A stretch of 64,000 nucleotides of DNA, from assembly GCA_023251515.1 (NCBI GenBank), contig JAHEYQ010000009.1:32193-96192 (forward strand). The letters are read 5' to 3'. Of this stretch, positions 51,170 to 59,320 are shown piece after piece (positions within the stretch are counted from its first letter, which is position 1; each line of letters opens with the position of its first letter). A program made the translations under genes and the position numbers. The notes below the pieces were generated by a model, which was not told where the DNA came from, did not search any database, and saw nothing but the letters and a program-made list of their open reading frames with translations. Source of the DNA: Bacteroidales bacterium. Its GTDB lineage: Bacteria; Bacteroidota; Bacteroidia; Bacteroidales; JACABE01.

Positions 51170-51652
51170 TTATTTACAAGACTTTGGTTTCACAGGTATC
51201 CAAATTTCTTCTTCCGATTCAGTATCGTTATTTTTATACTTTGCACCCAATACTTCAAAGTGTGGACGATTATCCAATTCAAACTCAGATTTTGGCAACC
51301 AATCTGTAAAAATATAATAAAACACAGATTTATCGCTACTTAAACCTTTATAATAAAAAACAGCATAAAGTCCGGCTTCCATCAGAAATGCTTGCATTCC
51401 TTCAGGTATATCTTCAAAATCATTTACTTCTACTACTGCCCATTTTTCATATTCGTGAAATATATCGCCCATTTGCATATCATAAGGAAATACCTGCATC
51501 GAAATCAAATCTTCAGATTTACGGTTTAAAATCTGGTTTCGGTATGGCATAAACGACTGCCACAATTCTTTGGTTTTGTCATCAGAATATGACATTTTCA
51601 TAGTTTTGCCAAGCAGTTTTCTTTCGTCTGTTACTTTAATTTCAACTTTCAT
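51170..51652 (-). CDS. GyrI-like/AraC effector-binding-domain protein
   Basis: KLLGKTMKMSYSDDKTKELWQSFMPYRNQI...GLYAVFYYKG...IFTDWLPKSEFELDNRPHFEVLG. Confidence 0.75.
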   Translation of the reverse strand: MKVEIKVTDERKLLGKTMKMSYSDDKTKELWQSFMPYRNQILNRKSEDLISMQVFPYDMQMGDIFHEYEKWAVVEVNDFEDIPEGMQAFLMEAGLYAVFYYKGLSSDKSVFYYIFTDWLPKSEFELDNRPHFEVLGAKYKNNDTESEEEIWIPVKPKSCK

Positions 51653-51675
51653 TTGTTTAATTTTTTATCGGAAAT

Positions 51676-52158
51676 TTAATACTCTTTATCAAAAGGTGAT
51701 ACTCCAGGAGGATTAAATAAACCCCAGCGATCTACAATATAATTATTGATATCAAAGGTAGCTACCCAATCAATAAACAGCAAGCGATATTCTTCCAGCA
51801 GATTTCTTACAATCTGAAAATACGCTATATGCTCAAAACCAAACTCTTTAAGTGTATGATTCTGAACCATTAAATCACGAGCTGCTTTGCGGATTATGGC
51901 AGCATTTTCCATTTTTAAATCATACAAATCACTTGCCTCGGCATTTACAATTTTTGCAGTAAGCGTAAATGCATCTTCTATTAATAAGCCTTTTACACTG
52001 TTTAATAATTCATTTTCTTCAGGAATTAAATCAACCAACTGGCGCACAACTTCAACTATTTCTTTACCTTTCAGAAAAATAGGCATTTGTCTGACATTCT
52101 CCTGTCGTTTTTCATAATCTTCAAAAGATTCATCATTGTCATCATCATCTTCAAACAT
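51676..52158 (-). CDS. Hypothetical protein
   Basis: 160 aa ORF in a codirectional cluster. Confidence 0.55.
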   Translation of the reverse strand: MFEDDDDNDESFEDYEKRQENVRQMPIFLKGKEIVEVVRQLVDLIPEENELLNSVKGLLIEDAFTLTAKIVNAEASDLYDLKMENAAIIRKAARDLMVQNHTLKEFGFEHIAYFQIVRNLLEEYRLLFIDWVATFDINNYIVDRWGLFNPPGVSPFDKEY

Positions 52159-52173
52159 AAAATATTTTTTTTA

Positions 52174-52962
52174 TTAATACAATTTCTTGCCTGTTACTGG
52201 CAGTTTCATATTGAGCCAAAAAATATGAATCGGCTCATTTTTATCAGAAATACCGTTTTTGTTTTCGTCTTTACGGGCAAAAACATACATGACATCATTT
52301 CTGGAATCATATTGAGAACGGATTACCGAATAATCTGCCGGTATCAGTCTGATTTTTACATCACATTCTGCATTAAAGTAATACATACGACGCAAATCAT
52401 TCTTATTTATCAGCGAATCTTTATTACTGTCGTCGTCATAAACAGTTACAAGATAATAATTTCGCCTGATAGGAATTTTATTCAGAGAATCTTCAATAAA
52501 TGATGGATAATACAAAGTCTTTATAAGAACAGGACTTTGAAACATAAAATTCATCTTTTCGGTTTGCATATTATAATGTGCAACATTGAGCAGATTATAA
52601 CCATATAATACTTCTATACCTGGCATAAAGGGTTTCTCTATTTCAATTGTCTGACCATCAACAACAGTATATGAACTTGAATATCCGATATTTTCTTCAA
52701 AGGACTCTACATTTTTCCTCGATTTATAAATCGTTACCAGACGGTGTTCTTTAAGTCCAGTTAATATTACCGAATTTGGAGTAGAAGCAAGCTGGCTAAA
52801 ACTTACATTTCCTTTTATTGAATTAAGCAATGAATCAGTAACTGAATCACTTTCATCAACCGATGAACGTACATTTATCTGTTCTTCTTTTTGTTCTTTT
52901 TTATTGTTGCTGCACGAAACAAAAAGCAGGATTACAGCAATTAAGATTAAATATCTTTTCAT
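52174..52962 (-). CDS. Hypothetical lipoprotein
   Basis: N-terminal ILIAVILLFVSCSNNKKEQ lipobox. Confidence 0.65.
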   Translation of the reverse strand: MKRYLILIAVILLFVSCSNNKKEQKEEQINVRSSVDESDSVTDSLLNSIKGNVSFSQLASTPNSVILTGLKEHRLVTIYKSRKNVESFEENIGYSSSYTVVDGQTIEIEKPFMPGIEVLYGYNLLNVAHYNMQTEKMNFMFQSPVLIKTLYYPSFIEDSLNKIPIRRNYYLVTVYDDDSNKDSLINKNDLRRMYYFNAECDVKIRLIPADYSVIRSQYDSRNDVMYVFARKDENKNGISDKNEPIHIFWLNMKLPVTGKKLY

Positions 52963-53001
52963 AAAATTCTGTTTATATGATTACTACAAATCACTTCTTG
53001 A

Positions 53002-53583
53002 TTATTTATTTTTTACTCCCAACTTATAAACTTTATCTAACCAATTGCTGCGTTTTTTTTCATCGGAAGTTTTTATAATTCCGATATAACTTACTTTTAC
53101 AGGCGAAACTCCGCAAAATTTGAGCACACCTCTCCTCAATTGATTTACACTTGCATTGCTATTAAAAAATCTGTAAAACCATCCGGGCTGATCTAAGGTA
53201 ACAATAATCCGAGCGGTTTTGCCTTTTAATAGTTTATCCCACATAATGGAGTTTTCGCGGTATTGAAAAACAAAACCCGGCAAAAACACCCTGTCAATAA
53301 ATCCTTTGGCAATAGCAGGAAGTCCGCTCCACCAAAGCGGATGTATCCAGACCAGATGATCTGCCCATTTAATCTTCTCGAGCGATTCGAGTAAATCGGG
53401 CTCAAGCTCTGTCCGCTTTTTGTAGCCATTTTGTAAATTCGGATTAAAATTAAGTCTGGCTATCTGTATTTCTTTAACCTCAGCACCTGTATCTTCTGCC
53501 CCATTTTTATAAGCAGCTCCCAATGAATAATTAAACGATTCGACATTGGGATGACAATTGATTATCAATATTTTGTTATTCAT
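53002..53583 (-). CDS. NAD(P)H:quinone oxidoreductase, flavodoxin-like fold
   Basis: ILIINCHPNVESFNYSL, WADHLVWIHPLWWSGLPAIAKGFIDRVFLPGFVF. Confidence 0.88.
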   Translation of the reverse strand: MNNKILIINCHPNVESFNYSLGAAYKNGAEDTGAEVKEIQIARLNFNPNLQNGYKKRTELEPDLLESLEKIKWADHLVWIHPLWWSGLPAIAKGFIDRVFLPGFVFQYRENSIMWDKLLKGKTARIIVTLDQPGWFYRFFNSNASVNQLRRGVLKFCGVSPVKVSYIGIIKTSDEKKRSNWLDKVYKLGVKNK

Positions 53584-53647
53584 AAATTAAGGTTTTTTAT
53601 TATTTATAACAATATATATGAATGGCTTATTTGTATAAACTGTCATT

Positions 53648-54415
53648 CTATTTTTCTACTTTTTTCAATATATCATTCATCATCTCGATTTGAGTTTTTT
53701 GCAACTCTAATAGTTCTTGTTGCTGATCCATTATAAAATGGTCAATTTTTTCGTGTAATATCCTTATTTCCAATTCCGATTTAAGGTTTATCATATAGTC
53801 TTTTTTCGATCTTTCTCTGTCTTTTTCTTCCTGACGATTTTGACTCATCATTATTACAGGGGCTTGTAAAGCAGCAAGACACGACAAAATCAGGTTTAGA
53901 AGTATAAAAGGATAAGGATCGAAGCCTTTGTTTGTAAGCCAATATACATTGATAGAAATCCAAATCAAAATAAATACTCCGAAAGAAATAATAAAAGTCC
54001 AGCTACCTCCAAACGAAGCTACTTTATCAGCAATTCTTTGTCCGGCTGTTAATACCTGATTCTCATCTACGTCAACTTTATCTGTTAAAGTATTATTAGT
54101 TGTAATTGAGGTTAAAACTGTTTTTTCAAGTTCAGAAAGTTCTCCTATTTCACTAACAAGATAATCTGATATGGCTTTTTCTTTAAACTTGTTTAGTTCG
54201 CTATTAGAAAGATAACTCTCATGCGAAAATTGAGGATTTTCTTTTTGAATTAAATCTAAAATAGTATGTCTGATGGTTTTAGCCGATACCTTCTCTGATT
54301 CGGGAAACTCTATGTTCGAAAAATCACTGCGAAATGTTTTCATATTTTTATTTGTTGTTTTTATAACGTTATAAAACGGAACATTATTATTATTAAACAA
54401 AGCCTTGTAAAACAT
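53648..54415 (-). CDS. DUF1003 domain-containing membrane protein
   Basis: ADKVASFGGSWTFIISFGVFILIWISINVYW..GFDPYPFILLNLILSCLAALQAPVIMMSQNRQEEKDR. Confidence 0.9.
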   Translation of the reverse strand: MFYKALFNNNNVPFYNVIKTTNKNMKTFRSDFSNIEFPESEKVSAKTIRHTILDLIQKENPQFSHESYLSNSELNKFKEKAISDYLVSEIGELSELEKTVLTSITTNNTLTDKVDVDENQVLTAGQRIADKVASFGGSWTFIISFGVFILIWISINVYWLTNKGFDPYPFILLNLILSCLAALQAPVIMMSQNRQEEKDRERSKKDYMINLKSELEIRILHEKIDHFIMDQQQELLELQKTQIEMMNDILKKVEK

Positions 54416-54524
54416 TGATGAAATCAGGATTACTAATTACATCGCAATATTTTAGACAATGCTTTATTATACTTTTATATCAATAGATAATATTTAAATC
54501 TAAAATGCTTCCATTACTTTTGTA

Positions 54525-54716
54525 GGGATGAAATCTCGAATGCAAAATTCCTCCTCGTAATCTTACGGGAAGGTTTCTTGATTGTAAAATTCCTCCTCGA
54601 CAACTGTCGGGAAAGAATCTACTCAGTATTTTTCATTTTTCCGGCTGTCGGGATGGAATCTACCCGGTATTTTCGACTGCGACAACAGTCGTGAAGGAAT
54701 CTACCCGGTATTTTCC
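54525..54716. repeat. Intergenic 41-42-bp repeat array (about 4.5 units) with variable dyads
   Basis: Unit starts 54525, 54567, 54609, 54650, 54691; dyads CGTAA-tc-TTACG, CGACA-ac-TGTCG, CGACTG-cgacaa-CAGTCG. Confidence 0.85.
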
Positions 54717-55010
54717 ATAATAAGAGTTGTCAAATTATTTACAAATCGGTTTAGTTTAATTTTTACAGATGCTTTTTTGATGATAAATAAAATCTTTAGT
54801 ATTTTACCTTAACCAATACTATTCAATCAAATACAGGTTCAAACACTTGGTTCTATTAACGACATCCTAATGAGTTACATGCTTTGTTTCCATCACAACC
54901 TTGTGCAAAACAAAAGCCAAGTTTGAGTTAACAAAAGTAGTTTAAAAATATGTAAATCCATGATTATTAATTAATTTATTAATCATGGGAAAACAATTTA
55001 AGCCCAGATT

Positions 55011-55085
55011 ACGCATTAGATGAAAATATAATATTTAAGTACGTCATTTTATATGCGTTAAGCGTTATATTTTCTAATACGTAGC
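55011..55085. repeat. Imperfect inverted repeat, possible degenerate attC-like element
   Basis: ACGCATTAGATGAAAATATAA ... TTATATTTTC-TAATACGT (one 3-nt gap, one mismatch). Confidence 0.4.
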
Positions 55086-55249
55086 ATTAGAACCTGTTTT
55101 TAAATAAATTCTCTTATTATGTATTTTGGGTTTATTCTGTGCGAAGTTTAAGACCATAAAGACAAAAATCCCATCAGCTTTTCTGCCTGATGGGATTTTT
55201 TGTGAAAGGGATTTCTGCTATATGACTGAATGTTTCGCTGCTGGCAGCA

Positions 55250-55747
55250 TTATTTAGAATCCAACAACTCATTCAAATTAATTATTGTACTGCCATTTTT
55301 TTTGTAATAATGCAGCATTTCGTCAATTTTCCTTTTATCATAACTCGTAATACAATCTGATAAGACAGTAACTTTGTAGTTTTCCTTGCACATATTAAAT
55401 ACGGTTGATTTCACGCAGGCAATGGCATCTGCTCCTGTAATGTAAAATTCGCTTATTTCATTTTTCCTGATAAAGTCAGCAAAATCTTCGCTGGTCAATG
55501 CGTTGCCTTTTGATTTTTCAAAAATGTTTTCAGAAACCAATTTCATGTCCGGAACTAATTCAGACCCACGAGTATTTGGTTTGAAAGTCCTTGTGCCTTC
55601 AGATAAGTTATAATGCCTTATGTAAACGACATGAATTTTGTTTTCCACTGCCCAATCTATTGACCGATTAACATTATCAATGATTTCTTTGTAGTTTTTG
55701 GTAATGTCATTTTGAATGTCAATTACCACTAAAGACTTTTTCTGCAT
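55250..55747 (-). CDS. Cysteine hydrolase / isochorismatase family
   Basis: LVVIDIQNDIT, STVFNMCKENYKVTVLSDCITS. Confidence 0.85.
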   Translation of the reverse strand: MQKKSLVVIDIQNDITKNYKEIIDNVNRSIDWAVENKIHVVYIRHYNLSEGTRTFKPNTRGSELVPDMKLVSENIFEKSKGNALTSEDFADFIRKNEISEFYITGADAIACVKSTVFNMCKENYKVTVLSDCITSYDKRKIDEMLHYYKKNGSTIINLNELLDSK

Positions 55748-55849
55748 AGGATTTCCTCCTTTTATTTATATGTTTTAATTCAATTTTCTATTTCATTTTC
55801 CTTTGATAAATCCATAGATGCTCTTTAAAAATTTTAAAACGAATTTTGT

Positions 55850-55907
55850 ACAACCGGTACTTCATGCTGGGCACTGCGTGCCGCACGAAGTCCTATTTAT
55901 TAGTGGC
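55850..55907 (-). repeat. attC-like recombination element E1 (degenerate)
   Basis: Minus: GCCACTAAT...hairpin GGACTTC-GTGC-GGCAC-gca-GTGCC-CA-GCA-TGAAGTACC...GTTGTAC. Confidence 0.45.
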
Positions 55908-56298
55908 AGGTTTTAATTTTTTCAATTATTCTTTTCTTGTTTGGAAAAATCTTCACCCAATAAGTCAATATGGCATCATAGCCTCCTGATTCTATTTTCT
56001 CTTCTGTTGTCAAAATGATGAACTCTGTAGCAATTCTTGAATTTTTATTATTCCATTCTTTGATATCAGAGAAGTATTCTTTCTTTTCTCCAATTAATCC
56101 TCCGCCACTTCCTGTCACAAATATTATTTGTTTGCCTGTTAAATCAAACGTGTCTCGTTGATTCTTTAAATATTCATTTAGATATTTTGACTCATAAATT
56201 GTCAGTTTGGGATTGTTATCAATGCCACAACTATCTAATGTCTGTCCGTAAGAAGAAATTATAAAAAAATAAAAAACTGTCGTAAGAAAATATTTCAT
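55900..56298 (-). CDS. Hypothetical secreted protein (cassette gene)
   Basis: Start trimmed to MKYFLTTVFYFFIISSYGQ signal peptide; stop codon lies inside the cassette-end motif GCCACTAAT. Confidence 0.6.
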   Translation of the reverse strand: MKYFLTTVFYFFIISSYGQTLDSCGIDNNPKLTIYESKYLNEYLKNQRDTFDLTGKQIIFVTGSGGGLIGEKKEYFSDIKEWNNKNSRIATEFIILTTEEKIESGGYDAILTYWVKIFPNKKRIIEKIKTCH

Positions 56299-56317
56299 AT
56301 CGTTCGGTTTTAAACTT

Positions 56318-56479
56318 GCCACTAACGCCCGCTGCTAAAATCTGTTGGGGAGTTCGAAGCAGCGTCGTCGTCCCACGTTAAACTTTTACTAAGTTACTAA
56401 AAAATTGCTTGTCTGCGCATCAGCCCCAATGGGTTCTTTTGTGAAAGGGATTTCGGCTATACGACTGAATGTTGTGTGC
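56318..56479 (-). repeat. attC-like recombination element E2 (probably composite/decayed)
   Basis: Minus: GCACACAAC (56479-56471) ... GTTTAAC (56383-56377) ... CGCTGCT/AGCAGCG dyad ... GTTAGTGGC (56326-56318). Confidence 0.5.
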
Positions 56480-56484
56480 TGTAC

Positions 56485-57117
56485 TTATTTTTTGTCTAAA
56501 TATTGTTGAGTTGTCTTAACAGTTGTGTAAAAATAATTTAATGCTGCTAAAAAACTTTTTTGAACTTCCTCTACCTTTATTATCTGTCCATTTATTTCTT
56601 GGTCTTTGGTTGCACAGGCATCTCCAATCAATACAATATTAAATCCAAAATCTTTTGCCGCTCTTGCAGTCGCATCAACACACATATGAGTCATCATGCC
56701 ACAGATAACCAAATCGGTTATATTTTTACTTTTTAAATAATCAAGCAATTCTGTTTCCCTAAAACTATTTGGATAATGCTTGACAATAACCTTTTCTTGT
56801 CCTAATGGCTTTACATTGTCTTGAATTTCTGCCCCTTTGGTATTTGGTAGAAAAAATGTCGCTGTAGGTCTTGTCGCAATATGTTGTATATGAATTATCA
56901 GCAAACTATCTGTTCTAAATCTATCAAGAAGCAATCTTGCATTTTCACTTGCTTTATCAGAGCCAACAAGTGTCATTGTGCCTTTGTCGAAATAATCATT
57001 TTGAATATCAATAACTATTAATGCTGTTTTCATATTTTGTTTTAATTGATTCTGTTGCGAAAATCCTAAATTTATTGTCAAACCATAAATCGTTAAAGCT
57101 AAAATTATCTGTTTCAT
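56485..57117 (-). CDS. Secreted cysteine hydrolase / isochorismatase family (cassette gene)
   Basis: MKQIILALTIYGLTINLGFSQQ signal; ALIVIDIQNDYFDKG, VICGMMTHMCVDATARAAKDFGF. Start trimmed from ORF. Confidence 0.88.
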   Translation of the reverse strand: MKQIILALTIYGLTINLGFSQQNQLKQNMKTALIVIDIQNDYFDKGTMTLVGSDKASENARLLLDRFRTDSLLIIHIQHIATRPTATFFLPNTKGAEIQDNVKPLGQEKVIVKHYPNSFRETELLDYLKSKNITDLVICGMMTHMCVDATARAAKDFGFNIVLIGDACATKDQEINGQIIKVEEVQKSFLAALNYFYTTVKTTQQYLDKK

Positions 57118-57142
57118 GTTTGTCGAATTTGTTCTTAGTATA

Positions 57143-57262
57143 GCACACAACGGCTGGGGATGTCGTGGACGCTAACTTATCACCCGTTACCGAGCTTGCA
57201 AGCGAGAGCGAAGCACGCCTAACCACTTAAACCCCAGTGGCGTATGAGCCCTTGTTAAGTGC
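57143..57262 (-). repeat. attC-like recombination element E3
   Basis: Minus: GCACTTAAC...CTGGGG...CCCCAG...GTTGTGTGC; 6 nt after the stop at 57268. Confidence 0.6.
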
Positions 57263-57267
57263 AGATT

Positions 57268-58224
57268 TTATTCTATATTATTTAACACTAAATCATTATC
57301 AAAGAATACTAAATAACTTTTTCGCATATTTTTGTTTCTGAAAGATGATATCATAAAAGCTATTTCCCAAGCTCGACAAACAGACAATAATGCAATTTTA
57401 ATTCTATGCTGATTCGGCAAGAATTCATTCATTTTTGAGGCTATTGCATATTCAAGTGCGATTTTATCTATATTTTCAGTTTTCATTTCATCGGTGCTTG
57501 CTAAGGCAAAAACTTCTTCAGAGCTTACAACTAGTGAACGTTTCATTTTATGAAGAATGAATAATCTGATATCTTCAGACGAATGAACAAGACCTTCAGT
57601 CATAAAAAAATAAAACAATCCCAAATTCTTTTTGAATAAATCAATCAATACAGAAAAATGATTTATTTCATCTGGGACAAATGAATACTCCGTCTTGAAG
57701 TTTGATAATATATTAATAGGAAAGAATTTAATTCCATTACAAGACATAAGGTGCAATGTTGCTTTACGTTCATCATTTTCACCAAATGAAAAGACTGAAT
57801 CTCCATACCCTTCTTTTGATAAAACCAATAATATTTTTACAAGAGAATAATATTCATTCAATAAAACTATTTTCGGAATTGCATCTTGAAACTCAAACTC
57901 AATTAAAGTCTGTATCCTCGTTTGGCTCTTTTTGATGTTTTTTCTTAAAAAATCAACTACCTCTTGTATATCAGAAGGATATGCTTTATGAAATTGCATA
58001 TGCGACAACATCAATTTGTAATTTGAATTATTAATTACAAATTCCTTTTTTTTAATTTTGCCGCTAATAGTATTTAAAATAGAGAGAACAAATATTCTTT
58101 CTCCATTAAGCATGTAATTTGAGATAATAATAAAATCAGATATTATTATTTCACCTTTTATTCTAGTTTTTAATCTAGTTAGAATGCTCCAAATCATCTC
58201 TTCTGCAAAATTTACGAATCCCAA
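57268..58224 (-). CDS. Hypothetical protein (cassette gene)
   Basis: 318 aa, overlaps the upstream 126-aa ORF by 50 bp; no family recognised. Confidence 0.55.
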   Translation of the reverse strand: MGFVNFAEEMIWSILTRLKTRIKGEIIISDFIIISNYMLNGERIFVLSILNTISGKIKKKEFVINNSNYKLMLSHMQFHKAYPSDIQEVVDFLRKNIKKSQTRIQTLIEFEFQDAIPKIVLLNEYYSLVKILLVLSKEGYGDSVFSFGENDERKATLHLMSCNGIKFFPINILSNFKTEYSFVPDEINHFSVLIDLFKKNLGLFYFFMTEGLVHSSEDIRLFILHKMKRSLVVSSEEVFALASTDEMKTENIDKIALEYAIASKMNEFLPNQHRIKIALLSVCRAWEIAFMISSFRNKNMRKSYLVFFDNDLVLNNIE

Positions 58225-58555
58225 TTTTTACAATTAATGTTGATATTATAAACGGCGGAATACCTACGGCCAAAGTTGTAATCACATCACCTAGCGATGC
58301 TATAAAACTCACTTTATCTTGAAAGTCCTGATTGTCTAAATGTTCATAAAACTTCCATTCTATACATATTTTTTGATATAATAATTCTTCAATCTCTTTA
58401 AACTTCTTTTTTCCAGCTTCAATTTGACCAATAGAACTAAATGATGTTTGGTCATTTAAATATTGTGGTATTAGAGATAAAATTAAATCTTCATCAAGCA
58501 ATAAATATTTCTCTATTTCTTCTCGTTCTATTTTACTTACAATTCTTTTTTCCAT
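58175..58555 (-). CDS. Hypothetical membrane protein (cassette gene)
   Basis: 126 aa with C-terminal hydrophobic helix LGDVITTLAVGIPPFIISTLIV. Confidence 0.55.
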   Translation of the reverse strand: MEKRIVSKIEREEIEKYLLLDEDLILSLIPQYLNDQTSFSSIGQIEAGKKKFKEIEELLYQKICIEWKFYEHLDNQDFQDKVSFIASLGDVITTLAVGIPPFIISTLIVKIGIRKFCRRDDLEHSN

Positions 58556-58591
58556 ATGTTATTATTTTGCAATGTTGACGTTTTTAAATTT

Positions 58592-58694
58592 GCACTTAAC
58601 GTTCCGCGGCTTGGCGCAGGTGCGGCAAAATGGAAAATTTTCCTGTTTCGCCACCACCAAAGCCGCACTTGCTGCCAAGCCAGCTGTTATAGGC
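58592..58694 (-). repeat. attC-like recombination element E4
   Basis: + strand GCACTTAACG...GGCTTGGC..TGCGGC..GGAAAATTTTCC..GCCGCA..GCCAAGCC..GTTATAGGC; ends 6 nt from the stop at 58700. Confidence 0.65.
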
Positions 58695-58699
58695 AGATT

Positions 58700-59158
58700 T
58701 TATTTCTTGCTCCAATCTTCCCAATATTCGTTACAGATTTTATCAAATTGGTCAATTGTCAATTCGTTTTTATTCTGGTCATATACTTTGATTGTCTTGC
58801 AGCTGATTGTCAAGTTGCCGCCGCAATAGTCAAAACTTGTGTCGTGTTGATTGCAAGTAATAATAACTGCATCATCTTTTATGTCTGCTGAAAGTATTTC
58901 AAGTTCAGCTTTAAAAATGTCCACAAGGTTAGTTTTGATAACAGCTGGAAGTTCAATTTGATTTCTCCAAGGATCAAGTTCAATTTTGTCAATATCAAAC
59001 AAATCAATATAAAACTTTTCAAAAGACTTGTCTATTCGTTCAGCTAAATACTGACAGTCAACTGCCAACGTCAGTAAATTTTTGTCTCCATGCCAACCAG
59101 AAATTGTTCCGTCATGTAAAATTGAGAAAATGTTTTCAATATCTTCTGTTGCTGTCAT
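58700..59158 (-). CDS. Hypothetical protein (cassette gene)
   Basis: 152 aa acidic ORF filling one cassette; no family recognised. Confidence 0.6.
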   Translation of the reverse strand: MTATEDIENIFSILHDGTISGWHGDKNLLTLAVDCQYLAERIDKSFEKFYIDLFDIDKIELDPWRNQIELPAVIKTNLVDIFKAELEILSADIKDDAVIITCNQHDTSFDYCGGNLTISCKTIKVYDQNKNELTIDQFDKICNEYWEDWSKK

Positions 59159-59167
59159 AATTAATTT

Positions 59168-59301
59168 GCCTATAACGGTGGTGGTATGGTTTGTTGCCGA
59201 CTTCGAAGTACTTCCTTGTCAAGGTTCACCATACTTTAAAAAGAGTGAGAACCTTGAAACGCACACTGCACCGGCAATAAACTGTACCACGTGTTATCGG
59301 C
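59168..59301 (-). repeat. attC-like recombination element E5
   Basis: + strand GCCTATAACGGTGGTGGTATGGTTTGTTGCCG ... CGGCAATAAACTGTACCACGTGTTATCGGC, with inner CAAGGTTC/GAACCTTG. Confidence 0.65.
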
Positions 59302-59320
59302 TGCCCTTCTTTAATATTCA

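Noticed and set aside
54840-54945. Additional attC-like element (TTCTATTAACG...GAGTTAAC)
   Set aside because: Only weak arm pairing; boundary motifs do not match a neighbouring cassette.
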